Of a stretch of DNA of 35,876 nucleotides, positions 9,204 to 18,174 are shown piece after piece. The notes beneath the pieces were generated by a model. It was not told the origin of the DNA. It saw only the letters and a list, made by a program, of their open reading frames with translations, and made no database searches. Both the position numbers and the translations under genes were made by a program. The stretch is taken from contig CAJOJR010000008.1 in NCBI GenBank assembly GCA_905235065.1, positions 1-35,876 of the forward strand, read 5' to 3'. Numbering within the stretch: position 1 is the stretch's first letter; every line of letters begins with the position of its first letter. This DNA comes from an uncultured Bacilli bacterium (GTDB lineage: Bacteria > Bacillota_I > Bacilli_A > RF39 > UBA660).

Positions 9204-11165
9204 ATGGACAAAAAAATAAAAACTTTAGTATTATGTTTATTAAGTATGTTGTTATTTGTAAATAATATTAATGCTGAAGAACTTGTTTATGGTGAAGATA
9301 TTCCGGTTGGTAGCGAAAACGAATATCAATTTGTAGAAAACGAAACCATTACAGATGCTTACACTGATTTAACCAGCGAAGAGGCAAATGAATTAAAGAT
9401 TTCATTAGAGTCATCTGGTTATACTACTGTTATCATCAAGAGTTATATGAAAAAAACAGGTGAAGTTACTGATACTGTTGAAAAACATTTTAACACTTAT
9501 GATGAAGCATTAGAGTATATTGAAACTTTAAAGAATAGTGGGCTTCAAGTTGAAAATATTAATTTTGTTTATGACACTGAAGAAGTATCATTAAACGAAA
9601 CTTATTCTACATATGAAGAAGCTAGTGCTGCTTTAGAAGCATTTAAAAATCAATATCAAAATGCTAATGGTGATATTACACCAGTTATAACAGATAACGA
9701 TACAGTGGTTGGAACTATTGAAGGTACAACAGCTTATGAAACATATGAAGAAGCTGATGCAGCATTAAAATCTTTCTTAAGTCAAAATGAAACAGATGAA
9801 TTTTATTTTGTTGGTGAAGTGGTTGGTCCAAAAGGAACTGGTGAATATACAACAAGTATAATAAGTGAATCATTTAATTCTGAAACAGAAGCGGAAGCAT
9901 ATTTATCTAATCTTGAAGCACAAGGTTATACAATTATTGATTCATTATTCACAAATGATACTGAAGAAGTTGAAAGATACTTAAATGAAAGATGTGAAAC
10001 AGAGGCAGAAGCTCAAGCCGCAATTGAAGCATTTAAAAATCAATATCACAATGCTTCAACAAATGTTGAAAAAGTACATGATGAAAATGAAGATACAACT
10101 AATCAATTTAGTCAAAGTTTTAACTCAGAAAGTGAGGCAAATGATTATTTAAACAGTCAATTAGGTTTAAATAATGAAGACACAGTTGTAACTGGTAATG
10201 TTACTTCTTCATCAACAGCTGGTGAAACTTCGACTATTGAAGAAGTATATGAAACAGAAGCAGAAGCACAAGCAAGATTAACAGAAATAGGTAATCAATA
10301 TGAGGTTGTTGAATCTTCTAATATTGAAGAAGTACAAGCTGGTACTGTATATGAAGCACAATTAGTGACTCAAAATCAAAATGAGTATGTAGTAACAAAT
10401 TCACTATTTGTTATTAACAGACATGGTCACAACATATATGTTTGGACTCTAAATGAATTAACTGCAGAAGAGATTGCTGAGTTTAAAAGAACTTATAAAG
10501 AAATGAATAATCCAACTCCAATTGACAATTCAATGCCAAATGTAGATAATGGTATATTTATTCATGGACTTAATAGTAAATTCTTATCAGGAAATAATAA
10601 ATTATTTACAATTGAACAAAAAGAAGATGGATCATGGGTTGCTATAATGGATTCAGGTTCAACTTCACATGTTATTTATGGTGCATTTATTCCTACTAAT
10701 GAATATCATTTAACTGCAAATGTTCATAATAATATTTATACATGGACAGCCAGTGGTAATATCTTAACTAAAGGTTATGATTATATTGTAACTGGAACTG
10801 GTTATGAAACTGTAACATTAGAAAGTGGTGTATTAACTGGTAATAAGAAAATTGAAAATCAAGGTTACTTCTATGATGTAACTAAGAAAGCAAAATCTTA
10901 TACTGTTAACGCAACTGGTACTAAAGAATTAGAGAGCGGAACTTTAACAGCTGATACAACTGAAGATGTTATGGAAGAATTCTATTCATTAGATTTAATA
11001 AGAGAAAAATATGAATTTATTGGTGGTATGGGTGAAGGAGAGGATCCAGAAGAACCTACTGATAATCCTAAAACTGCTGATAATAGTATTTATACTTTAA
11101 TAATTGGTTTCATTTCATTAATTGGTTTAGCTATTACTAGTTTATTAAAGAAAGTTACTGAATAA
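9204..11165 (+). CDS. Cell-wall-anchored surface protein with tandem ~50-aa repeats and NPKTA sorting signal
   Basis: Signal peptide MDKKIKTLVLCLLSMLLFVNNINA; repeated [YF]xTxxEAxAxL modules; C-terminal NPKTADN-hydrophobic-LLKK; start moved to ATG with SD gagaggggg. Confidence 0.8.
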   Translation: MDKKIKTLVLCLLSMLLFVNNINAEELVYGEDIPVGSENEYQFVENETITDAYTDLTSEEANELKISLESSGYTTVIIKSYMKKTGEVTDTVEKHFNTYDEALEYIETLKNSGLQVENINFVYDTEEVSLNETYSTYEEASAALEAFKNQYQNANGDITPVITDNDTVVGTIEGTTAYETYEEADAALKSFLSQNETDEFYFVGEVVGPKGTGEYTTSIISESFNSETEAEAYLSNLEAQGYTIIDSLFTNDTEEVERYLNERCETEAEAQAAIEAFKNQYHNASTNVEKVHDENEDTTNQFSQSFNSESEANDYLNSQLGLNNEDTVVTGNVTSSSTAGETSTIEEVYETEAEAQARLTEIGNQYEVVESSNIEEVQAGTVYEAQLVTQNQNEYVVTNSLFVINRHGHNIYVWTLNELTAEEIAEFKRTYKEMNNPTPIDNSMPNVDNGIFIHGLNSKFLSGNNKLFTIEQKEDGSWVAIMDSGSTSHVIYGAFIPTNEYHLTANVHNNIYTWTASGNILTKGYDYIVTGTGYETVTLESGVLTGNKKIENQGYFYDVTKKAKSYTVNATGTKELESGTLTADTTEDVMEEFYSLDLIREKYEFIGGMGEGEDPEEPTDNPKTADNSIYTLIIGFISLIGLAITSLLKKVTE

Positions 11166-11176
11166 TAATATTGATA

Positions 11177-11208
11177 AAAAACTCTAATATTGCTTAGAGT
11201 TTTTATTT
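11177..11208 (+). terminator. Rho-independent terminator
   Basis: AAAAACTCTAA-tattgc-TTAGAGTTTTT. Confidence 0.8.
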
Positions 11209-11265
11209 TATGTAATAAAAAATGGACATAGTAATATAATTAATTAGAAATAGGGAGGGTAATAA

Positions 11266-11760
11266 GTGATTAATAAACAAAGTTTATGGTTTTTAACATT
11301 ACTTACTCTAGTATTAGTTTTAGGAGTATATTATGTTACTATGCCAAGTGAATTATTAAAATCTAAAAATGTATTAGAGTCTGTTAGTAAAGAAATAGAA
11401 GTAAATGTTACTGAAAGTGATAAACTTGTTGCTTTAAGAGTTGAAAGAGATGAAAAATTAGAAACTACTATGAAAGAGTTACAAACTGTTTTAACATCCG
11501 CAACTTCGACTGCTGAAGAAAAAAATTCTGCTTTCGAAGAATTAAAACTTTTAAATTTAGCTAAAGGTAAAGAAGAAGAATTAGAAAACAAGTTGTTAGA
11601 TGAATTTAAAATTAAATCTTTTATTGAAATTAATGGAGATCAAGTAAAAGTAGTAGTTAATTCTAGTGAGCATAACGCAACTCTTGCAAATAATATAATG
11701 AGAAGTATTCAAAAAGAATATGATAAAAAAATGTATATAACAGTTAAATTTGAAAGTTAA
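11266..11760 (+). CDS. spoIIIAH: SpoIIIAH-like stage III sporulation protein
   Basis: 164 aa; N-terminus INKQSLWFLTLLTLVLVLGVYYV, TSATSTAEEKNSAFEELKLLN, C-terminal ring-building-like domain; GTG start. Confidence 0.75.
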   Translation: MINKQSLWFLTLLTLVLVLGVYYVTMPSELLKSKNVLESVSKEIEVNVTESDKLVALRVERDEKLETTMKELQTVLTSATSTAEEKNSAFEELKLLNLAKGKEEELENKLLDEFKIKSFIEINGDQVKVVVNSSEHNATLANNIMRSIQKEYDKKMYITVKFES

Positions 11761-11774
11761 TAGGTATTAGCTAT

Positions 11775-11802
11775 CACTTATAACTCATTTCCTCATAAAA
11801 TA
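11775..11802 (+). promoter_or_regulatory. Candidate sigma-K-type promoter upstream of gerE
   Basis: CAC-N16-CATAAAATA, resembling the sigma-K AC...CATANNNTA pattern. Confidence 0.35.
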
Positions 11803-11842
11803 TCATAGAGAAAAAATATCAATGGTATGTGAGGGAGTGAAA

Positions 11843-12055
11843 ATGAATAAAAGTATACTTACTAAAAGAGAAAAAGAAGTATTTAATTTATTAGTTCAAA
11901 ATAAATCTACTAAAGAAATCGCAGACGAGTTATTTATAAGTGAAAAAACAGTTAGAAACCATATATCCAATTCTATGCAAAAATTAGGATGTAAAGGTAG
12001 AGCAGGAGCGGTAATAGAATTATTAAAATTAGGAGAAATAAAAATAGAAAAATGA
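11843..12055 (+). CDS. gerE: GerE-like LuxR-type HTH transcriptional regulator
   Basis: 70 aa; LTKREKEVFNLLVQNKSTKEIADELFISEKTVRNHISNSMQKLGCKGRAGAVIELLKLGEI; ATG with SD gagggag. Confidence 0.8.
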   Translation: MNKSILTKREKEVFNLLVQNKSTKEIADELFISEKTVRNHISNSMQKLGCKGRAGAVIELLKLGEIKIEK

Positions 12056-12070
12056 CTTTGTCATTTTTTT
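12048..12070 (+). terminator. Rho-independent terminator after gerE
   Basis: AAAATGAC-ttt-GTCATTTTTTT. Confidence 0.6.
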
Positions 12071-12104
12071 ATTTAGAAAGTAATATAATTTTTTGAGGTG
12101 TTAT

Positions 12105-13055
12105 ATGATTAAACAAATGGCATATAGAAAATTAGCAATAACAACACTTGCTTTATTGATAGTGGGAATACTATATTTCTTTCCAAATAATAAAGAAATA
12201 AAATATAAAGAAATAGTTAAATATTATGATGAAGATAACTTAAAGAGTGTTTATTTAATGGATAAATATAATTATGTTTCTAAATTAAAAGTTCCTATAT
12301 ATGAAAATGATTTATTAGAAATGATAAAAGAAAAAATAAACTATTTAATTATAGGTGATGACTCAAATAATAAAATACCTAATGGATTTAGAGGGTTATT
12401 ACCAAGCGGTACAAGAGTATTGGATTTAAAATTAGATAATGATATACTAACTATCAATTTTTCTAAAGAAATATTAAATGTTAATTCAAATGATGAAGAG
12501 CATATGATTGAGGCAATAGTGTTTACTTTAACTGAATTTGATAAAATTAATAAAGTAAAAATAAACGTTGAAGGTAATCCTTTAACAGAACTTCCATTAA
12601 GTAAAAAGAAATTACCAGAGTTATTGGATAGATCTTTTGGTATAAATAAAATATATGATTTTGAGTCTCTTAATAATTTAACTCAAACTATAGTTTATTA
12701 TGTGAATAAAATTGATAATGAAACATATTACACACCAGTTACAAAGATTAATAATGATGAAAGAGATAAAGTAACTCTCGTTATAGAAGAATTGAAAAGT
12801 AATATTATTTATCAAACAAATTTAAGTACTTATCTAAATCAAGCAGCTAGTTTAGATAAATATGAAATAGAAGGAGATAAAATAATTTTACTCTTTAATG
12901 ATAAAATATTTGATACTAATAGTAAGAATATATTAGAAGAAGTTGAGTATACTATAAGTATGTCATTAATGGATAATTTGGGTGTAAAAGAAGTGATTTT
13001 TAGAGTAAACAATGAAAAAAATGACATAAGTGTCATAAAAACTCTTGAAAATTAA
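12105..13055 (+). CDS. gerM: GerM domain-containing sporulation protein
   Basis: N-terminal TM; two GerM-like modules (GLLPSGTRVLDLKLDNDILTINFSKEIL ... YEIEGDKIILLFNDKIF). Confidence 0.7.
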   Translation: MIKQMAYRKLAITTLALLIVGILYFFPNNKEIKYKEIVKYYDEDNLKSVYLMDKYNYVSKLKVPIYENDLLEMIKEKINYLIIGDDSNNKIPNGFRGLLPSGTRVLDLKLDNDILTINFSKEILNVNSNDEEHMIEAIVFTLTEFDKINKVKINVEGNPLTELPLSKKKLPELLDRSFGINKIYDFESLNNLTQTIVYYVNKIDNETYYTPVTKINNDERDKVTLVIEELKSNIIYQTNLSTYLNQAASLDKYEIEGDKIILLFNDKIFDTNSKNILEEVEYTISMSLMDNLGVKEVIFRVNNEKNDISVIKTLEN

Positions 13056-13073
13056 CTAAAAATATTATATAAT
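13045..13073 (+). promoter_or_regulatory. Sigma-A promoter of tRNA-Arg
   Basis: TTGAAA-N17-TATAAT, 22 nt upstream of the tRNA. Confidence 0.75.
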
Positions 13074-13094
13074 CACTATTGTTATTCAGGAGTT

Positions 13095-13172
<78 letters not shown>

Positions 13173-13176
13173 ATTT

Positions 13177-13199
13177 AACTCAAATGAGTTCTTTTTTGT
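13177..13199 (+). terminator. Terminator of tRNA-Arg
   Basis: AACTCA-aa-TGAGTT-cTTTTTT. Confidence 0.75.
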
Positions 13200-13296
13200 T
13201 TAATAAAGTATTTACACTTTAAATGTAAAATGTATTTATAATAATAATATTAAGGATTAGTATGATATACTTTATAATAGAAAAGAGGTAAAAGAT

Positions 13297-14286
13297 ATGG
13301 AAGAAAAGAAAAAAAGTACGTCACCAATATTAATAGTGATACTATCAGTAGTTGGTATATGTTTAGTAGGGTTCCTAGTGTGGTATGGAGTAAATTATTT
13401 TAAAGGAGAAGAAAAACCGGTAGAACAACAATCGAGCCAAATAAATGAACAACCATCAAACAATAATTTAGAGAATTCTTCAAGCAGTAATAATTCATCT
13501 ACTAGATCACTTAAAATAACTGAATTTATTTCTAATAACAAGTTGCAGATGCATTATTTTAATTCTTTAAAAGGTACTGAATTGATTAATAATATTAATA
13601 ACTTTAAACCAGTTGAAGGATTAAAAAATAAATATGAGAATGATTTCTTAGTAATAACTTATTGCGGCTTTGATGAATGTAGAAATTTTAAATTTACTGG
13701 AGTAACTGGCCAAGTTAAAAAGGCTATAATGTATTATTATGAAGAAAGTGATGATGGTCCTGTTTATGTATTAACTGATAATAATGATTTATACTTTACT
13801 GAGGTTATTTTAGATAAGAATGATAAGGTTTATGAATTATCAAAATTAAGTGAAAATATTGTTGATGTAAAGTATAAAGAAACTTATTGTGGCTTTCCAG
13901 TATGTGGATGCGGATCTGGGGAATATTATTTTTTAGATAATTCTGGGAATTATTTTTTACATTATTATGATTTTGATAATTCAGACAAACTTGTTTTCAA
14001 AAAAATAGATAAAGAAACAATGTTTAAATATAATTTTGAAGGTGTTTCTTTTGATAAAACTAATATTAGGAACGGAGAAATATATTACAAAGATATAGCA
14101 ATAGACACAGTTATAGAACTCTCTGATGTAGATTTTGATTATGTAACAATTATAATTGGAAAAGATAAATATTTATATGAGATAAAAGAAAGTTCAATTG
14201 AAAAAGTGATTGACAAAAAAATAAAAAGTTATAATTTAAAACCTAATGGGTGTGATAATAATATTCTTACAATTGAATTTGAATAA
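13297..14286 (+). CDS. Uncharacterised membrane-anchored extracytoplasmic protein
   Basis: 329 aa; single N-terminal TM then Ser/Asn/Gln-rich linker and globular domain with FxxC pairs (YCGFDEC, YCGFPVCGCGSG). Confidence 0.75.
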   Translation: MEEKKKSTSPILIVILSVVGICLVGFLVWYGVNYFKGEEKPVEQQSSQINEQPSNNNLENSSSSNNSSTRSLKITEFISNNKLQMHYFNSLKGTELINNINNFKPVEGLKNKYENDFLVITYCGFDECRNFKFTGVTGQVKKAIMYYYEESDDGPVYVLTDNNDLYFTEVILDKNDKVYELSKLSENIVDVKYKETYCGFPVCGCGSGEYYFLDNSGNYFLHYYDFDNSDKLVFKKIDKETMFKYNFEGVSFDKTNIRNGEIYYKDIAIDTVIELSDVDFDYVTIIIGKDKYLYEIKESSIEKVIDKKIKSYNLKPNGCDNNILTIEFE

Positions 14287-14376
14287 GTAATGGCACCTCT
14301 TTATGGCACTCACCAACAATAATGATGTAATGCTCAAATAGAAGATGTGCATAAATAACTATAAATAAAGGGATTG

Positions 14377-14399
14377 AGAGAAATATCAATCCTTTTTAT
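14377..14399 (+). terminator. Terminator downstream of the 329-aa ORF
   Basis: GGATTGA-gagaaata-TCAATCC-TTTTT. Confidence 0.6.
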
Positions 14400-14417
14400 A
14401 TAGATTAAATCTGTTTT

Positions 14418-14463
14418 CTTCTAAGCCGTCGGTCACACGTTCGAATCGTGCCGAGGACACCAT
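14418..14463 (+). repeat. Direct repeat copy 2: orphan tRNA-Arg 3' half
   Basis: 46/46 identity to 13127-13172; no 5' tRNA half present. Confidence 0.95.
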
Positions 14464-14524
14464 GTTTGAAATAAAGAGTTTTTAAACTCTTTTTATTTTT
14501 TTAATAAAGTATTATAATTTAAAT

Positions 14525-15399
14525 ATGAAAGACAATTTAATAAGATTAAATATTGGTGAAGTTAAAGAAATAATGCTGAAGAATTATTCAACATACAAGA
14601 TTGGTGGTAGTTCTTTTATGGCTTTTGTTGACATTCTCTTATTAAATTATTAAAGCATTTGGATAAAAATAAAATCAAATATAAAGTTATAGGTAATGCA
14701 TCTAACTTAATATTTAGTGATGATGGTTATGATGGGGTATTAATAAATTTAACTAATATTAGAGTATTTAAAAAATATGGTAATTATTTTACTGTATCTT
14801 CTGGATATAGTTTAAGTAAATTTTCTATGGAAGTATCTAATATGGGATATTCTGGGATGGAATTTTCTACTGGTATACCCGGTCAAATAGGTGGATCTAT
14901 ATTTATGAATGCTGGTTGTTATGGATCAAGTATTTCTAATGTATTATATAAAGTTAAAGTATTAACTGAAGATTATAAGATTAAAACTTTATATAATAAA
15001 GATTTAAAATTTGGATATAGAGACTCAATATTTAAGCATAGTAAACTTATTTGTTTAAGTGCAACTTTTAAATTATGTAAGGGTAATAAAGATGATATCA
15101 AAGCTAAAATAGAAGAATATAGATTAAAAAGATTTAATTCTCAACCTTTGGAGTATCCTAATGCCGGATCAGTATTTAAAAATCCAGAAGGTAATTATGC
15201 AGGTAAAATTATCGAAGAGTTAGGTTTAAAGGGTAAATGTGTTGGAGGAGCATATATATCTCAAAAGCATGCTAATTTCATTGTTAATAAGAATAACGCG
15301 AGTTCAAAAGACATTATAAATTTAATAAATTTGATAAAAAAAGAGGTTAAAAAAGAATATAATATAGACTTAATATGTGAGCAAGAAATTGTCGAATAA
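14525..15399 (+). pseudogene. murB: UDP-N-acetylmuramate dehydrogenase (MurB) with apparent frameshift near 14632-14635
   Basis: 5' frame encodes ...LKNYSTYKIGGSSFMAFVD- then stops; downstream frame continues SLIKLLKHLDKNKIKYKVIGNASNLIFSDDGYDG...IPGQIGGSIFMNAG...NAGSVFKNPEGNYAGKIIEELGLKG. Confidence 0.75.
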
Positions 15400-15421
15400 A
15401 CACTAAAAAAGTGTTTTTTTG
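15398..15421 (+). terminator. Terminator after murB
   Basis: AACACT-aaaaa-AGTGTT-TTTTT. Confidence 0.7.
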
Positions 15422-15432
15422 TGCCTTGGAGG

Positions 15433-15461
15433 TTGAAATCAAAAACATTTTATTGTATAAT
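15433..15461 (+). promoter_or_regulatory. Sigma-A promoter of rpsU
   Basis: TTGAAA-N17-TATAAT. Confidence 0.7.
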
Positions 15462-15492
15462 CTACTTTGTAATGAGAGGAGGGGAGAAAAGA

Positions 15493-15684
15493 ATGACACG
15501 TGTTGAAGTAAAAGACGGTAATGTTGAAGGTGCCTTAAAAAGATTTAAAATTAAAGTGCAAAGAAGTGGTATCCCTTCTGAAATGAAAAAAAGAAAAGAA
15601 TACGCTAAACCAGGCGTAAGAAGAAGAGAAGCTAAAAAAGAAGCTATTAGAAATGCTAGAAAGCACAATAAGAAGTATAATTAG
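15493..15684 (+). CDS. rpsU: 30S ribosomal protein S21
   Basis: MTRVEVKDGNVEGALKRFKIKVQRSGIPSEMKKRKEYAKPGVRRREAKKEAIRNARK; start moved to ATG with SD gaggaggggag. Confidence 0.95.
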   Translation: MTRVEVKDGNVEGALKRFKIKVQRSGIPSEMKKRKEYAKPGVRRREAKKEAIRNARKHNKKYN

Positions 15685-15693
15685 GAGATTACT

Positions 15694-16143
15694 ATGTTAT
15701 ATGATAAATTAAATGCTGATATGAAAACTGCAATGATTAATAAAGATAAAGATACTCTAAGTACATTAAGATATTTAAAATCAGCAATTGACTTATATAA
15801 GATAAATAATAAATTAGATGAAGTTAGTGATGATGTTGTAATAGATATTGCTTCTAAACAAGTAAAAACACATAAAGAATCAATTTTGGAATTTGAAAGA
15901 GGTAATAGATTAGATCTAGCAGATAAATTAAAAGAAGAAATTAAACTATTACAAACATTTTTACCAGAACAACTAACTGATGAAGAAATGGAAACTGAAA
16001 TTAACAAAATATTTGACTTAGTTAAACCTACATCTAAAGCTGATATGGGTAAGATTATGAGAGAAGTAAATACTACTTTAAAAGGTAAAGTAGATATGAA
16101 AAAGATTTCTGAACTTGTGAATAATAAAATAAACTCATTATAA
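15694..16143 (+). CDS. yqeY: GatB/YqeY domain-containing protein
   Basis: 149 aa; ML-DKLNADMKTAM..KDTLSTLRYLKSAI...LPEQLTDEEME. Confidence 0.9.
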   Translation: MLYDKLNADMKTAMINKDKDTLSTLRYLKSAIDLYKINNKLDEVSDDVVIDIASKQVKTHKESILEFERGNRLDLADKLKEEIKLLQTFLPEQLTDEEMETEINKIFDLVKPTSKADMGKIMREVNTTLKGKVDMKKISELVNNKINSL

Positions 16144-16157
16144 AATGAGTTTTTTTG
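16131..16157 (+). terminator. Terminator after yqeY
   Basis: AAACTCATT-ataa-AATGAGTTT-TTTT. Confidence 0.75.
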
Positions 16158-16190
16158 ATGCTTTAAGAATATAATTAAATGGTGAATAAT

Positions 16191-16427
16191 ATGCTAAGAA
16201 ATTTAGTAAGTTATGTAAAAGATAAAGATTATTTAATAGGTATTTATAAAAATAAAGTATATATTTATAATTATAAATATATTGTTGATGTAGATTCAGA
16301 TAATATTAAAATAAACTTGGGTGATAAAAAAATTAAAATAAATGGAAAAAATTTAGTTGTAGAGAAATTAGAAAATAAAGAGGTATTAATTAAACTTGAA
16401 TGTAAAGGTATTGAGTTTTATGAATAA
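16191..16427 (+). CDS. yqfC: YqfC family sporulation protein
   Basis: Position directly upstream of yqfD and DUF1429/YqfC-like pattern; start 16191 preferred over 16179 (SD ggtga). Confidence 0.65.
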   Translation: MLRNLVSYVKDKDYLIGIYKNKVYIYNYKYIVDVDSDNIKINLGDKKIKINGKNLVVEKLENKEVLIKLECKGIEFYE

Positions 16428-17568
16428 TACTATTCAAATAAGAATAATTTGTGATAATTTAAATACATTAATTTACTATTTATCTAGAAATAATATTAAA
16501 TTTGATCATTTATATAGTAAAAAAGATGATCATTATTTTAAAATTTATAAAAATGATTATAAAAGAATAAAAAGAAAGTTTAAAAAAGTTAGAGTTGTTG
16601 GATATTATGGTAAAGAAAGTATTCTTAAATTTATTAAAACAAATTATATATTTTTATTATCATTAATATTAGGTTTGACTATATTATATTTTCTATCAAC
16701 AACAATGTTTTTTATAGAGATTCATACAAATAATGAAGAGTTAAGTAATAAATTATATTATGAACTAGGTACATACAATATAAAAAAATATGGTAGGATT
16801 AAGAGTTATAAAGAATTAGATAAAATAAAAAAAGAAATACTAAAAAATAATCAAGATAAATTAGAGTGGTTAGAAATTAAAAGAGAAGGTACCAAATATG
16901 AGGTGTTGCTTACCGAAAGGGTAATTCCAAATAATGATGATATAATAAATTCTCCAAGGCATATTGTAGCTTCCAAAGATGCTTTGATAAAACATATTAC
17001 ATCTAATAATGGAGTTGTTTTAAAAGATATAAATGACTATGTTAAAAAAGGAGAAATAATAATAAGTGGGGATTTGTATAAAGGTGAAACTTATATAAAA
17101 AGTTTAAGAGCCTCTGGGGAAGTATATGGTGAAGTTTGGTATACAGTTAAAACTGTGGTACCTTATAAATATGTTGAATATGTAAGAACTGGAAAAGTTA
17201 TAAATCATTATTATTTAGATTTTTTAGGTAATAAAATGACTTTAATAGGAAAATATAATACAAATATGTCTATGAATAATATAAAATTGTTGGTTGATAA
17301 ACCTTATTTAGGGATTAAAATATACAAAGAAACAAAAGAGTTATATGATTATAAAGAATTTAAGGTTACTAAAGATGAAGCATATATTGAGGCCATTAAA
17401 AGGAGTGATAAAAGTATCAAAAATAAATTAAAAGATAAAGAATATATAATAAGTAAAAAAGTTTTGAATATTTCACCAATGAGTAGTAAAATAGAGGTAG
17501 AAGTATTTTATAAGGTGTATGAGAATATCACAGATACTTCTTTAATAGAGGAGAAAAAAGAATTATGA
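16420..17568 (+). CDS. yqfD: Sporulation protein YqfD
   Basis: LEIKREGTKYEVLLTERVIP, PRHIVASKDALIKHITSNNGVVLKDINDYVKKGEIIISG, ARASGEVYGEVWY-like motif; TM after basic N-terminal domain. Confidence 0.85.
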   Translation: MNNTIQIRIICDNLNTLIYYLSRNNIKFDHLYSKKDDHYFKIYKNDYKRIKRKFKKVRVVGYYGKESILKFIKTNYIFLLSLILGLTILYFLSTTMFFIEIHTNNEELSNKLYYELGTYNIKKYGRIKSYKELDKIKKEILKNNQDKLEWLEIKREGTKYEVLLTERVIPNNDDIINSPRHIVASKDALIKHITSNNGVVLKDINDYVKKGEIIISGDLYKGETYIKSLRASGEVYGEVWYTVKTVVPYKYVEYVRTGKVINHYYLDFLGNKMTLIGKYNTNMSMNNIKLLVDKPYLGIKIYKETKELYDYKEFKVTKDEAYIEAIKRSDKSIKNKLKDKEYIISKKVLNISPMSSKIEVEVFYKVYENITDTSLIEEKKEL

Positions 17569-18167
17569 AGCAAGAAATAATATCAATGTTAAAAGTGTCT
17601 TGGCCCATTATGGCAATAATTTTAGCAATGGTTGTAATAATAAGGGTTGCATATTTTAGAAACCATAAAAAGAAAGTGTCACTTTTAAATGAAATTATGC
17701 TTTTATTATTTGTTGCTTATATTTTAATGTTATTTCAACTTGTAACATATGAAAACAATGGATTTAATGGAGTTAATTTAATTCCTTTTAAAGAAATATT
17801 AAGATATGACTTCGGAACAAAAGAATTTACCAGACAAGTAATAGGTAATATTATTTTATTTATTCCGTTTGGATTTTTTATAACATATTATGCTAATATT
17901 AAGAATATTGGCTCAGCATTTTTTACAACAGTTGCAGCTAGTATTGTTATTGAAACAGTTCAGTATTTTATAGGTAGAAGTTTTGATATAGATGATATTA
18001 TATTAAATGTAGTTGGTGGAATAATTGGCTTCTTACTTTTTGTAGCACTTGATGCGATTAAAAAGCATTTACCAGCTTTATTTCAAAAGGATATAATATA
18101 TGTAATACTTAGTATTTTATTACTTGTGTTTATTTTATTAAACATATTTGGTGTTATTAGTTTTTAG
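17565..18167 (+). CDS. VanZ family membrane protein
   Basis: NLIPFKEI, GNIILFIPFGFF, ETVQYFIGRSFDIDDIILNVVGGIIGF. Confidence 0.85.
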   Translation: MKQEIISMLKVSWPIMAIILAMVVIIRVAYFRNHKKKVSLLNEIMLLLFVAYILMLFQLVTYENNGFNGVNLIPFKEILRYDFGTKEFTRQVIGNIILFIPFGFFITYYANIKNIGSAFFTTVAASIVIETVQYFIGRSFDIDDIILNVVGGIIGFLLFVALDAIKKHLPALFQKDIIYVILSILLLVFILLNIFGVISF

Positions 18168-18174
18168 GAGGTAT

